Shown: positions 8,406-15,696, counted from the stretch's first letter. The stretch is DNA of 32,809 bases from DTU089 sp002440045 (GCA_937885695.1 CALABP010000085.1:1-32809); one strand, 5' to 3'. Notes: a model not told the origin generated them from the sequence alone. Numbers and translations are program-made.

Positions 8406-9791
8406 ATGACAATTAAAAAATACATCGGCGACAGGGCGTTTTATAAAATGACGCTTTCGGTTGCGTTGCCGATAATGATTCAGAATTTTATCACAAACTT
8501 TGTCAGTATGCTCGACAATCTTATGGTAGGCTCTCTCGGAACGGAGCAGATGTCGGGCGTTTCTATTGTCAACCAGCTCATCTTTGTTTTCAGCCTTGCA
8601 ATATTCGGCGCATTGAGCGGCGCGGGAATTTTTACGGCGCAGTTTTTCGGCAAGGGCGACGACGAAGGCATTCGTTACACGGTGCGCTTTAAAATGATTA
8701 TAAGCCTTCTTATTTTCGTTGTCGGAACAGCCGTGTTTTTGCTGTTTGACTCACAGCTTATAGGGCTTTTTATTCACGATGTTGACCCCTCGTGCGACCT
8801 TAACGCCACAATAGATTTTGCAGAAAGCTATTTAAAGGTTATTTTGTGGGGTCTTTTGCCGTTTACGCTTTCACAGGCGTTTTCAAGCACATTGCGCGAA
8901 ACGGGCGAAACGCTTGCGCCGATGCTTGCGGGGCTTGCGGCGGTTGTTACAAACTGCGTTTTTAACTATCTTCTTATTTTCGGAAAATTCGGTTTTCCGA
9001 AGCTCGGCGTTGTCGGCGCGGCGATTGCAACCGACCTTTCAAGATATGTTGAGTGCATAATAATAATTGCCTACACCTTTATAAAGCGCAGCCGCTTCAA
9101 ATACATAAACGGTGCGTTTAGAAGCGCATATATCCCCCGCCCCGTTTTAAAGCAAATAACAATTAAGGGTATGCCGCTTTTACTCAACGAATTTCTCTGG
9201 TCGTCGGGAATGATGCTTTTAAGCGTTGCCTACAGCCTTCACGGACTTTCGGTGGTTGCGGGCTGCAGCATTTCATCAACGGTTATGAACCTTGCAAACA
9301 TTGCGTTTTTGTCGCTCGGCTCAAGCATAGGCATAATTATAGGCAAAATTCTCGGCTCGGGCAATTACGAAGAAGCTGTTGACACCGACAGAAAGCTTAT
9401 AGCTTTTTCGGTTATGCTGAGCATAGTCACGGGAATTATCGTTTTCCTTTTGAGTGACAAAATACCGGAGCTTTACAAAACATCTGAGCTTTCAAAAGAA
9501 TATGCGGCGTATTTCATAAAGGTATGCGCCTGTTTTGTTCCGCTCGACGCGTTCGCAAACGCCTCATACTTCACAATAAGAAGCGGCGGAAAAACTCTTG
9601 TTACGTTTTTGTTTGACAGTATGTTTGTCCTTTTTGTGAGCGTTCCCACGGCATTTTTGCTTTATTATGCCGCAAAGCTTGACATTCACATAATCTTCCC
9701 GATAGTGCTTTCGGAAAACATAATAAAGGTTATCGTAGGATTTATTCTTCTTAAAAAGCGCGTTTGGGTGAACAACATAGTATCTGATTAG
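8406..9791 (+). CDS. MATE-family multidrug/toxin exporter
   Basis: This inner-membrane antiporter has 461 residues, the usual MATE length, and about twelve hydrophobic segments in two similar halves. The N-terminal half has the MATE signature around LPIMIQNFITNFVSMLDNLMVG and the VSIVNQLIFVF segment. The loop with TLRETGETLAPM is also typical. The family exports cationic drugs or metabolites using Na+ or H+. The substrate here is unknown, and the position after sugar genes does not define it. A strong terminator follows. Confidence 0.88.
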   Translation: MTIKKYIGDRAFYKMTLSVALPIMIQNFITNFVSMLDNLMVGSLGTEQMSGVSIVNQLIFVFSLAIFGALSGAGIFTAQFFGKGDDEGIRYTVRFKMIISLLIFVVGTAVFLLFDSQLIGLFIHDVDPSCDLNATIDFAESYLKVILWGLLPFTLSQAFSSTLRETGETLAPMLAGLAAVVTNCVFNYLLIFGKFGFPKLGVVGAAIATDLSRYVECIIIIAYTFIKRSRFKYINGAFRSAYIPRPVLKQITIKGMPLLLNEFLWSSGMMLLSVAYSLHGLSVVAGCSISSTVMNLANIAFLSLGSSIGIIIGKILGSGNYEEAVDTDRKLIAFSVMLSIVTGIIVFLLSDKIPELYKTSELSKEYAAYFIKVCACFVPLDAFANASYFTIRSGGKTLVTFLFDSMFVLFVSVPTAFLLYYAAKLDIHIIFPIVLSENIIKVIVGFILLKKRVWVNNIVSD

Positions 9792-9869
9792 GCAAAAAAG
9801 AGTAAAACCGATACGGTCATTATATTAAATTTTTCTCTTTTATATACCAAAATTTTCGCCGAATTTCAC

Positions 9870-9905
9870 CGAAGAAAAAGGAATTAACCTTTTTCTTCGT
9901 TTTTT
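9870..9905 (+). terminator. Strong Rho-independent terminator of the MATE gene
   Basis: A perfect 12-base-pair stem, CGAAGAAAAAGG (9870-9881) with CCTTTTTCTTCG (9888-9899) around loop AATTAA, is followed by six T residues. The T-run reaches the stop codon of the convergent thioredoxin-like gene. Confidence 0.9.
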
Positions 9906-10434
9906 ATTCTTTGACCGCTGCTTCAAACTGTTCTTTTAAATCTGCTTCTATTTCATCCTCATCATTTTCTGTTATATTAAACTCAAAGGTATAGTAATTT
10001 TCCGAACTCTTAAAATATATTATTGACGGAACAGTTTTAATTTCATATTCTTTTCTAAAATCCGACAGAACTTTGTCCTCTTCTGTGGTTTCGCTATCTA
10101 AATAGAACATTTCAATATTGCCTTCCTTTATTACTTTATTCAATACAGGAACCATTTTACGACACCACTGACACGTTGCTCTTCCTGTATATAAAAAGAA
10201 CGGAGTACCTTCATTTATTTTGGCATTTACCTCTTCTGCAGTTAATCTTATAAAGCTCATTTCAGCATGTCTATATGCAATCAGCTCCATCTCCAACATC
10301 ATTTCTTGGCTGTCGCCGGTTTCCTCTTTCGCAAACTTGTTTTCATTAGTTTCATTATCATACACAAGCAGAAATACAAACCCAACAACAATAATAAATG
10401 CAACAATAACAATAACTTTTCGTTTGTTTTTCAT
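9904..10434 (-). CDS. Membrane-anchored thioredoxin-like protein
   Basis: The 176-residue protein begins with a positively charged MKNKRK and one hydrophobic anchor (about 8-24). A thioredoxin-fold domain outside the membrane follows: TGRATCQWCRKMVPVL with C88-x-x-C91, and the cis-proline loop KTVPSIIYF with P136. Similar small anchored thioredoxins (PedC/BrcD type) help form disulfides in secreted bacteriocins and related peptides. Here the gene is divergent from a secreted protein with three cysteines, and the two promoters overlap, so assisting that protein is a reasonable inference. The ribosome site is GCGAGG. Codon use is AT-rich, unlike the flanking sugar and nucleoside genes, which suggests transfer with its neighbours. 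Confidence 0.8.
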   Translation of the reverse strand: MKNKRKVIVIVAFIIVVGFVFLLVYDNETNENKFAKEETGDSQEMMLEMELIAYRHAEMSFIRLTAEEVNAKINEGTPFFLYTGRATCQWCRKMVPVLNKVIKEGNIEMFYLDSETTEEDKVLSDFRKEYEIKTVPSIIYFKSSENYYTFEFNITENDEDEIEADLKEQFEAAVKE

Positions 10435-10452
10435 ATATTTAAACCTCGCATC

Positions 10453-10481
10453 TTGACACTATTTATTGTATATTGTATAAT
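10453..10481 (+). promoter_or_regulatory. Perfect-consensus promoter of the DUF2599-like gene
   Basis: TTGACA (10453-10458), 17 bases, TATAAT (10476-10481): both hexamers and the spacing are ideal. A small palindrome, TTGTAT and ATACAA around one base (10474-10486), covers the -10. The gene's ribosome site is TTGGAGGTG. Confidence 0.88.
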
Positions 10482-10500
10482 ACAATTACGGTGGTGTCAA
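10472..10500 (-). promoter_or_regulatory. Overlapping divergent promoter of the thioredoxin-like gene
   Basis: On the minus strand TTGACA (10495-10500) and TACAAT (10472-10477) are spaced by 17 bases. The two opposing promoters occupy almost the same 48 bases. The inverted pair TTGACAC (10453-10459) and GTGTCAA (10494-10500) supplies both -35 elements, so polymerase bound at one should exclude the other. Confidence 0.75.
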
Positions 10501-10532
10501 TTCTTTGCTACTGATTTATTGGAGGTGTTATT

Positions 10533-11087
10533 ATGAAAGCTCAAATTTCTGTTTTACTGACCGTTATACTCTTGTTTTCTATGATTTTGCCTGTCAATGC
10601 TGTTGTCGAATCACCGAGCATCTATGGCCCATACAACAACTTTGAAGAATTATATCAGGCATATATGCAGGCAGTCGAAGAGGGAGATTCTGAACAGCAA
10701 GCATTATTGCTTGAAATCGGAAGAACCAGTCTCCGTGCAGAAATTGAAATGTCACAAGCCAATACCCCTGTCCCCGCTTACGATCCTGTCGAACAGTATT
10801 GGCGAGATGAGGTTCTTCCTCAATATTTTAGCTACAGCTATTTTGAAACCCGTAGTAATGGCGTTTGCTTATCCTTGGGAAACAAACTTTCTTATTGGAG
10901 TTCTGATGACAAATCCACCGGCTGGACTGCCGTACGCATGACCTATCGAAATCACAGATATTGGGGCAACACGGAGATTATGAAAGAACAATTCTACTGC
11001 CATGCTCGTCTTGGCTACGCCGCCATAGAAAACGAGTGGAATTTGGAGCCGTGGAGAACCAACGTCAATCCCATTACATGTAATTAG
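10533..11087 (+). CDS. Secreted DUF2599-like protein
   Basis: The 184 residues begin with a clear signal peptide: a short basic start, a hydrophobic core of about 5-20, and probable cleavage after PVNA near residue 23. A helical, acidic stretch runs to about residue 80. The C-terminal part, about 97-184, has YFETRSNGVCLSLG, KEQFYCHARL and NEWNLEPWR, and ends in ITCN. That order (Q-F-x-C-H, then W-N-L-E-P-x-R, then a final cysteine) is how I remember the DUF2599 family, which has no assigned function. Cysteines 112, 156 and 183 could form a disulfide after export. It is followed after 12 bases by a small membrane protein and is divergent from a thioredoxin-like gene. The setting would fit an exported effector, but this is not shown. 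Confidence 0.65.
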   Translation: MKAQISVLLTVILLFSMILPVNAVVESPSIYGPYNNFEELYQAYMQAVEEGDSEQQALLLEIGRTSLRAEIEMSQANTPVPAYDPVEQYWRDEVLPQYFSYSYFETRSNGVCLSLGNKLSYWSSDDKSTGWTAVRMTYRNHRYWGNTEIMKEQFYCHARLGYAAIENEWNLEPWRTNVNPITCN

Positions 11088-11099
11088 AGGTGACTTGCC

Positions 11100-11399
11100 A
11101 TGATTGAATTAGCTGCGCTCATTTTAGGTTTAGTTTCTTGGGTTCTTCTGCTGTATTGCATTTTCAGGCACAAACATCTTGATCGTCTTAAAATTTTCAA
11201 ATTTCAAGCTTTGAGCTGGGCGCTGTGCTCCGTTGGCCTCTACATTCCGTCGCTCAGCCAGCAATTGGAGTTTGCGAGAGACGATTATAACGGTATAATT
11301 GATTGTGTCTCACCCTTCCACCTTGCATCGTTGTCGCTTTTGGCAGTCACTTTGGTTTTAAGCGTTATATCACTCTGCCTTAGCAAAAAATCTAAATAA
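11100..11399 (+). CDS. Small three-helix membrane protein
   Basis: The 99 residues contain three hydrophobic segments (about 4-22, 32-54 and 72-94), a short basic loop after the first (RHKHLDRLK) and a loop with ARDDYNGIIDC before the third. I do not recognise a named family. It follows the secreted DUF2599-like gene by 12 bases with an AGAGGTG ribosome site, so the two are co-transcribed. Size and topology would suit an immunity or partner protein for that product, which is an inference from context only. Codon use is AT-rich, like the rest of this island. Confidence 0.7.
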   Translation: MIELAALILGLVSWVLLLYCIFRHKHLDRLKIFKFQALSWALCSVGLYIPSLSQQLEFARDDYNGIIDCVSPFHLASLSLLAVTLVLSVISLCLSKKSK

Positions 11400-11419
11400 G
11401 AAAATCATATCTAATTAAA

Positions 11420-11490
11420 CAGGTGACTACTCATTAGTTGAGTAGCCGACCTCTCGCACCACCGTGCGTACCGTTCGGTACACGGCGCTT
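11420..11490 (-). ncRNA. Group II intron 3' remnant (domains V and VI)
   Basis: On the minus strand, domain V is recognisable at 11487-11460. CGCCGTG pairs with CACGGTG, a two-base CG bulge sits on the 3' side, and the upper stem is TACC-GAAC-GGTA. The triad is CGC, a known variant of AGC. Domain VI follows: GGCTACTCA (11447-11439) pairs with TGAGTAGTC (11433-11425), closed below by AGGT/ACCT. The intron's 3' end would be near 11420. No reverse-transcriptase gene and no 5' domains lie between here and rbsK, so this is a truncated relic that marks past insertion at the edge of the accessory island. Confidence 0.72.
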
Positions 11491-11674
11491 CAATCATATT
11501 GAGTGTTTAGACTTGTGCGCTTTGGATGTGTTATAATATCCACTGCGTGCAAGTCTTTCGTTTTCATTACTATGCTGTTTTCGCATTTTGCGCGAACGAT
11601 TTTTTTGCTATCGAATTCCCCCTACAAGCAAGCGTCAATGGCATTTTCAAGTAGATTGTCGAATATTATATCAA
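11491..11674 (-). other. Gene-free stretch with a hairpin, possible intron domain IV remnant
   Basis: Together with the domain V-VI remnant this fills the 316 bases between the small membrane protein and rbsK. No credible gene was seen. A 12-base inverted repeat with two mismatches, 11509-11520 with 11545-11556 (AGACTTG and CAAGTCT ends), sits where domain IV should be relative to domain V. It could be the basal stem left after loss of the intron's reverse-transcriptase gene. Confidence 0.4.
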
Positions 11675-11712
11675 CGCTCCGCGAGCGAATTTTGCCTGCG
11701 GAGCGCTTTTGT
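11675..11712 (+). terminator. Hairpin between convergent genes
   Basis: CGCTCCGC (11675-11682) pairs perfectly with GCGGAGCG (11698-11705), followed by CTTTTGTTT. The T-rich side favours termination of plus-strand transcripts coming from the island. It lies directly beyond the rbsK stop codon and may also help end the minus-strand rbsK transcript. Confidence 0.55.
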
Positions 11713-11715
11713 TTA

Positions 11716-12633
11716 TTATAACTTATTAAAATGCTTCAAAAAAGCTTTGTCTGCCTCGCTTTTTGTCGGCACCGAGGCCGACGCGCCGTATTTTTCGACC
11801 GCAAGAGCGGCGGCAACCGATGCGTAGCGCATAGCTTCGCGAACATCTTTTCCGCGGCTTCTTTCGGCTATAAAGCCCGCCGTGTATGTGTCGCCTGCGG
11901 CGGTTGTGTCAACGGCGTCGGCTTTTATAGGCTCTGTAAATACCGATGCGTTTTCGGAAGCATAAACGCTTCCCGCTTCGCCGAGGGTGATAACCGCTTC
12001 ACGGCACCCGAATGAAAGTATATCCCGCGCAGATTTTTCCGCATTATCGGGCGTTACCTCGGTTTTTAAAAGAAGCGACGCTTCGTGCTCGTTTACAAAA
12101 ATCAAATCGACAAAATGAAAAAGCTCTTTCGGCAGCTCTGTCATAGGCGACGGGTTCAATATAACCTTTTTGCCCGCGGCTTTTGCTTTTTTTGCCGCAT
12201 AAACGACCGTTGAAAGCGGAATTTCAAGCTGAAAAAGAACGGCGTCGCACGAATTTATCTTTTCTTCGGCGCTGTCAACCGCGGCGCAGTCAACCTCGCC
12301 GTTTGCGCCGCTGAAAACAATAATTGTATTGTCGCTTCCGAACACATTTATCAGCGCGGTGCCTGTTCCCTCTTTGCCGAAAGCAACACCCGAAACATCA
12401 ACTTTTTCATTTTTCAAATTATTTAAAAGCCTTTCGCCGAACGCGTCTTTTCCGACGCAGCCGACGATTGAAACGTCAAGCCCGAGCTTTGACGCGGCTG
12501 TTGCCTGATTTGCGCCCTTGCCGCCGCAGGCAACGGCGAAGGATTTTGAAAAAAGCGTTTCGCCCGCCTCGGGCTTTCTTTCGGTTTCGACCGATAAATC
12601 AATATTAAGACTGCCTATTACAAGTAATTTCAT
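11716..12633 (-). CDS. rbsK: Ribokinase
   Basis: This PfkB-family kinase forms ribose-5-phosphate from ribose and ATP in the cytoplasm. The 305 residues have the N-terminal substrate motif GSLNIDL, GGKGANQA (37-44), NPSPM (160-164) and the catalytic block DTTAAGDTYTAGF (242-254) with D248 as the expected base. The length is typical. It lies 34 bases downstream of purine nucleoside phosphorylase with a GGGAG ribosome site, so both belong to one nucleoside/ribose salvage unit. Phosphorylase gives ribose-1-phosphate, while the kinase uses free ribose, so the pair feeds the pentose-phosphate pool from two sides. A related sugar or nucleoside kinase cannot be excluded, but the GGKGANQA and DTTAAGDT motifs favour ribokinase. 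Confidence 0.88.
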   Translation of the reverse strand: MKLLVIGSLNIDLSVETERKPEAGETLFSKSFAVACGGKGANQATAASKLGLDVSIVGCVGKDAFGERLLNNLKNEKVDVSGVAFGKEGTGTALINVFGSDNTIIVFSGANGEVDCAAVDSAEEKINSCDAVLFQLEIPLSTVVYAAKKAKAAGKKVILNPSPMTELPKELFHFVDLIFVNEHEASLLLKTEVTPDNAEKSARDILSFGCREAVITLGEAGSVYASENASVFTEPIKADAVDTTAAGDTYTAGFIAERSRGKDVREAMRYASVAAALAVEKYGASASVPTKSEADKAFLKHFNKL

Positions 12634-12667
12634 ATATTTTCTCCCGCAAATTTTCTTGTTTACGCCG

Positions 12668-13498
12668 TTATATTCTTTTGATAAACTCTTTTAAAAGGCG
12701 GCTTAAATCTTCGCCCGCGCGGTTTGCCGCTTCAAGCACTCTTTCGTGGCTGTGCTTCACCTTTTGAATACCTGTCGCCATATTTGTAATACAGCTTATT
12801 CCCAAAACCTTCATTCCGAGATAATTGCAGGCTATGGTTTCGGGCACGGTGCTCATTCCGACAGCGTCTGCGCCCATATTGGAAAACGCGCGTATTTCGG
12901 CGGCAGTTTCATAGCAAGGCCCCATAAACCCGAGATATACGCCCTCTTTTATTTCTGTGCCCGTTTCGGCGGCGGTTTTCTTAAAAAGCTCCCGCAATTC
13001 TTTATTATATGCTTCCGTCATATCGGGAAAGCGCACGCCAAAGCGCCCGTCGTTTGGCCCGATAAGCGGATTTGCGCCCATCATATTGATAAAATCGGTA
13101 ATAAGCATCAGCGTGCCCGGCTCAAAGCTTCGGTTTATGCCGCCGCAGGCGTTTGTAAGAACAACCGTTTCAACGCCCAAAAGCTTTAAAACATAAAACG
13201 GATAACAAACCTCTTTCATAGTATAGCCCTCATAAAAATGAAAGCGCCCCTCTAAAGCAAAAACTTCTTTCCCGCAAAGCTCGCCTGTAAGCAGTGCGCC
13301 CTTGTGTCCCGAAACGGTGGACACGGGAAAATTCGGTATATCTTTATAGGGCAATTCGGTGCAGTCTTTAAAATCCGCAGTGAGACTGCCGAGCCCAGAG
13401 CCTAAAACAAGCGCAATTTTCGGGCGCTTGTTTGTATGTGCCGAAATATATTCCGCGCTTTTTTGCGCCTTTTCATAAAGCTGTTCCGTAAAAATCAC
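12668..13498 (-). CDS. punA: Purine nucleoside phosphorylase (trimeric type)
   Basis: It splits inosine and guanosine with phosphate to the base and ribose-1-phosphate. The 276 residues carry the trimeric-PNP motifs: VLGSGLGSL (31-39), phosphate-binding SGHKG (63-67), ALEGRFHFYEGY, TNACGGIN (115-122), MGPCYETAAEIR and GMSTVPE. The start codon is GTG. It is unusual because the only purine-rich site, CGGAG, abuts the GTG with no spacer, an in-frame stop lies just upstream and no ATG follows nearby. Initiation is therefore either weak or uses an atypical site. The promoter is close, leaving a leader of about 15 bases. It is first in a unit with rbsK. Confidence 0.92.
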   Translation of the reverse strand: MIFTEQLYEKAQKSAEYISAHTNKRPKIALVLGSGLGSLTADFKDCTELPYKDIPNFPVSTVSGHKGALLTGELCGKEVFALEGRFHFYEGYTMKEVCYPFYVLKLLGVETVVLTNACGGINRSFEPGTLMLITDFINMMGANPLIGPNDGRFGVRFPDMTEAYNKELRELFKKTAAETGTEIKEGVYLGFMGPCYETAAEIRAFSNMGADAVGMSTVPETIACNYLGMKVLGISCITNMATGIQKVKHSHERVLEAANRAGEDLSRLLKEFIKRI

Positions 13499-13519
13499 TC
13501 CGTTTCAATCTGTAGTATC

Positions 13520-13548
13520 AGTATAACATTATTTTTTAATGATGTCCA
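13520..13548 (-). promoter_or_regulatory. Promoter of the punA-rbsK unit
   Basis: On the minus strand TGGACA (13543-13548) and TATACT (13520-13525) are 17 bases apart. Transcription would start near 13513, giving a leader of only about 15 bases. Confidence 0.65.
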
Positions 13549-13555
13549 CAAAACG

Positions 13556-13602
13556 CCGAAAAAAGCCGCAACCTGCAAATCGCTTTGCAGGCTACGGCTT
13601 TT
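13556..13602 (-). terminator. Terminator of the dehydrogenase-like gene
   Basis: A two-part stem: AAAAGCCG (13561-13568) with CGGCTTTT (13595-13602), and inside it CCTGCAAA with TTTGCAGG. On the minus strand a T6 run follows. On the plus strand a weaker TTTTATT follows, so it may be bidirectional. Confidence 0.85.
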
Positions 13603-13652
13603 ATTAATTATTTAAAGAGGTTGGGTTTGCGTAAATGGGTTGGTTTTTGCTT

Positions 13653-14678
13653 TCAGCAATAATACTCCATAGGATAAGTGAGGTATTCGTTAGGCTCAAG
13701 CTGGTCTGCCGTAACATATCCCGCGGGTGCTCTGAGAAGGCTCGGCAAGCGGTTTACTACGGTAGCGCAGGTGTGCTCAACCGTTGCGGGTTTAACAACA
13801 TGGAACTCTGTATCGGGCTCGCCGGAAATCTTCCAGTCGCACATATCGCCGTCGCCCTCGCCGTAAACCTTACCGATGGTTTCTTCCTCTACGGTTATGC
13901 CCTGCATGGTCTCGATTGTTACAACAGCCGACATACCTATGCAACGGCCCGCTTTAATTGTTTTGCCGAGCGTATCGGAATAAATATCATGGTCGATAAC
14001 GCAGGGAACGTGTTTTTGCTCGATGGACTTAATCGTAAGACCGAGCTTGTTGCAAATGGCTTCGCTTGCGTTCCAGGCATAAGAGGGCTCAAACTCTTCG
14101 GGATGTGCAATTTTCTGCTCAAACTCTTCGGGTGTAAGGTCGCAGCCGTGAGCGTTTGCAAGAGCCAAGCCGTATTCATCAACGTTATAGCTGTATGCGC
14201 CTTTAATCTTTGTTATTTTGTGGCAGCCGCCCGCAACGAGCGCAACCATATTAATCCAGAAAATATCCTGCATACCGCTGCCCGTAATCGTGCAGTTGTG
14301 AGCCTTTGCGATTGCGTCAAGACGGTTAATCTGCGCGGCAGATGTGGTCCAGGGATAAATTGCCTCTTCACAGGTCGTTATTACATTTATTCCGCGCGAA
14401 ACGCACTTTTCAACATGGTCGTAAATATCGCCGATAAAGCTGAAAAGAGTAACTATCGCTACGTCTGCGTCGCACTCGTCAAGAACCTTGTCGGCGTCGT
14501 TTGAAATGACAACGCCCGTTTTAATCCCAAGTTCCGCAAAATCGCCGACATCCTGACCGACAACCGCCGGGTTGACGTCGATAGCGCCGACAATCTGTGC
14601 GCCGTGTTCATGCAAATAACGAAGAATGTACTTGCTCATTTTTCCGCAGCCGTACTGCACAACTTTGATTTTTTCCAT
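13653..14678 (-). CDS. 2,4-diaminopentanoate dehydrogenase-like NAD(P) oxidoreductase
   Basis: The 341 residues have an N-terminal Rossmann fold, KVVQYGCGKMSKYILRYL with G10 and G12, then a dihydrodipicolinate-reductase-like body with CEEAIYPW, GSGMQDIFW and a C-terminal segment ending YLTYPMEYYC. The overall pattern resembles the Ord-type dehydrogenases of ornithine fermentation and their relatives. No other ornithine-degradation gene (ornithine aminomutase, thiolase) is nearby, so the substrate is open and I give no symbol. It lies 108 bases downstream of a MerR-type regulator on the same strand. A promoter with the 19-base spacing typical of MerR targets sits in that gap. The AGGAGG ribosome site is ideal. 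Confidence 0.7.
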   Translation of the reverse strand: MEKIKVVQYGCGKMSKYILRYLHEHGAQIVGAIDVNPAVVGQDVGDFAELGIKTGVVISNDADKVLDECDADVAIVTLFSFIGDIYDHVEKCVSRGINVITTCEEAIYPWTTSAAQINRLDAIAKAHNCTITGSGMQDIFWINMVALVAGGCHKITKIKGAYSYNVDEYGLALANAHGCDLTPEEFEQKIAHPEEFEPSYAWNASEAICNKLGLTIKSIEQKHVPCVIDHDIYSDTLGKTIKAGRCIGMSAVVTIETMQGITVEEETIGKVYGEGDGDMCDWKISGEPDTEFHVVKPATVEHTCATVVNRLPSLLRAPAGYVTADQLEPNEYLTYPMEYYC

Positions 14679-14737
14679 AAAAGGTTCCTCCTAAATCAGA
14701 AAATTTTTCCAAGCGGTGTTTCCGCTTTTCTGAATAT

Positions 14738-14768
14738 AGTATAAACCCTCATCCACGGTTAGAGTCAA
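14738..14768 (-). promoter_or_regulatory. MerR-type promoter (19-bp spacer) of the dehydrogenase-like gene
   Basis: On the minus strand TTGACT (14763-14768) and TATACT (14738-14743) are separated by 19 bases. That is too long for normal RNA polymerase use and is the hallmark of MerR-activated promoters. The spacer holds an imperfect dyad: ACTCTAACC on one side and GAGGGTT on the other. The MerR-family gene ends only 19 bases upstream of the -35, so it is the obvious activator. Confidence 0.82.
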
Positions 14769-14786
14769 GGAAAATTTGTGAAATTT

Positions 14787-15632
14787 TTATCGAGCGAAAT
14801 TCACAGGCACCTGAAGGCGCAAAAACATACTGCGCCGACTGTCGTCAAATACGTTAAATTCGGTCATAATCTCGCAAAAATAGTCGCCGCAGACTGTCCA
14901 ATTCTGCTCTTTGCAATGCTCGAGCAGCTTTTTTGCAAAATCAATTTCGTCGTCAAAGCTGTCAAGATAAACGCAGGCATACATACCGCTGTCAACAACG
15001 GCGGCGTCTGCCAAATCAAGGTTGTCTCTGTAGCCGACAAAAACAAACGTATCTTTCGGGACAAAATTTTCGTTAATAAAATCGTCCTTTTCAATAGAAG
15101 TCCCGACGCTGTAGGAGTGAGCCTGCAAAAATCCGCGCTCCATCAGCGCCTTTCTTAAATCAACCAGCTCGCGCTCGAACGCGCGCAAGCCTTCTTTATA
15201 AAAATTAGTCTTGCACGGCATTCCCCAAATATAGCGGCGGTCGATGTATTCAAGAACAATCGACCCCTGCACGGGCGACTTGCGGTAACGCTCGATTGAA
15301 GCTATAGCCCTTTCAACCGCGTCGTGCTGGGCGCGCAAAAGGCGCATCTGACTATGAAGCTGCTCGTTCTTTTGGTTAAGAATCGTTTCTATAAGCACAA
15401 TATCTTCTTTTTTTAAGACCTCGCCGATTTCCGTAAGGCTCATGCCAAGCTCTTTCATATAAGCTATCATATCAAGCCGTGCATTTTGCGCGATGTCGTA
15501 ATAGCGGTAGCCCGTTTCGGGGTCCTTGTGCTTCGGCACCAAAAGCCCCAATTCATCGTAAAGCCGAAGCGTTGCAACCGTAAGGCGGCTCATTTCTGCC
15601 ATTTTCCCTATGGAAATAAGCTCTTTTTCCAT
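14787..15632 (-). CDS. MerR-family activator with GyrI-like ligand domain
   Basis: From the start at 15632 the protein is 281 residues. An in-frame codon 45 bases upstream exists, but AGAGGTG precedes the 15632 ATG at good spacing. The N-terminal winged helix is clear: SIGKMAEMSRLTVATLRLYD and GLLVPKHKDPETGYRYY. A long dimerisation helix follows (about 75-115), and then a BmrR/GyrI-like effector domain (about 120-281) that in relatives binds aromatic or cationic compounds. It is a transcription activator that untwists promoters with long spacers, and such a promoter lies just downstream. The gene has its own 17-base-spacer promoter with a tandem repeat. Confidence 0.88.
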   Translation of the reverse strand: MEKELISIGKMAEMSRLTVATLRLYDELGLLVPKHKDPETGYRYYDIAQNARLDMIAYMKELGMSLTEIGEVLKKEDIVLIETILNQKNEQLHSQMRLLRAQHDAVERAIASIERYRKSPVQGSIVLEYIDRRYIWGMPCKTNFYKEGLRAFERELVDLRKALMERGFLQAHSYSVGTSIEKDDFINENFVPKDTFVFVGYRDNLDLADAAVVDSGMYACVYLDSFDDEIDFAKKLLEHCKEQNWTVCGDYFCEIMTEFNVFDDSRRSMFLRLQVPVNFAR

Positions 15633-15667
15633 TGTTCGACACCTCTGAAACTCTGTTCTTACTTTAG

Positions 15668-15696
15668 AGTTTAGCAAATTTTTCCGGCAATGTCAA
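15668..15696 (-). promoter_or_regulatory. Promoter of the merR-type gene
   Basis: On the minus strand a perfect TTGACA (15691-15696) and TAAACT (15668-15673) are 17 bases apart. The -35 lies inside the first copy of a tandem repeat. Confidence 0.75.

Noticed and set aside
10533..11399. A lanthipeptide or other modified-peptide cluster
   Set aside because: No modifying enzyme (LanB, LanM, radical SAM), no leader-cleaving ABC transporter and no small precursor peptide is present. Only a secreted protein, a small membrane protein and a thioredoxin are seen.
11503..11827. Short plus-strand frames in and after the intron remnant, running into rbsK
   Set aside because: They cross a hairpin and the end of rbsK, have no ribosome site, and are better explained by non-coding intron remains.
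13635..14504. Plus-strand open frame opposite the dehydrogenase-like gene
   Set aside because: It overlaps a gene with a complete Rossmann motif, AGGAGG site, promoter and terminator on the other strand. The antisense product shows no recognisable domain.
13653..14678. A complete ornithine fermentation locus
   Set aside because: Only a dehydrogenase-like gene is present. The aminomutase, thiolase and racemase genes are absent from the window.
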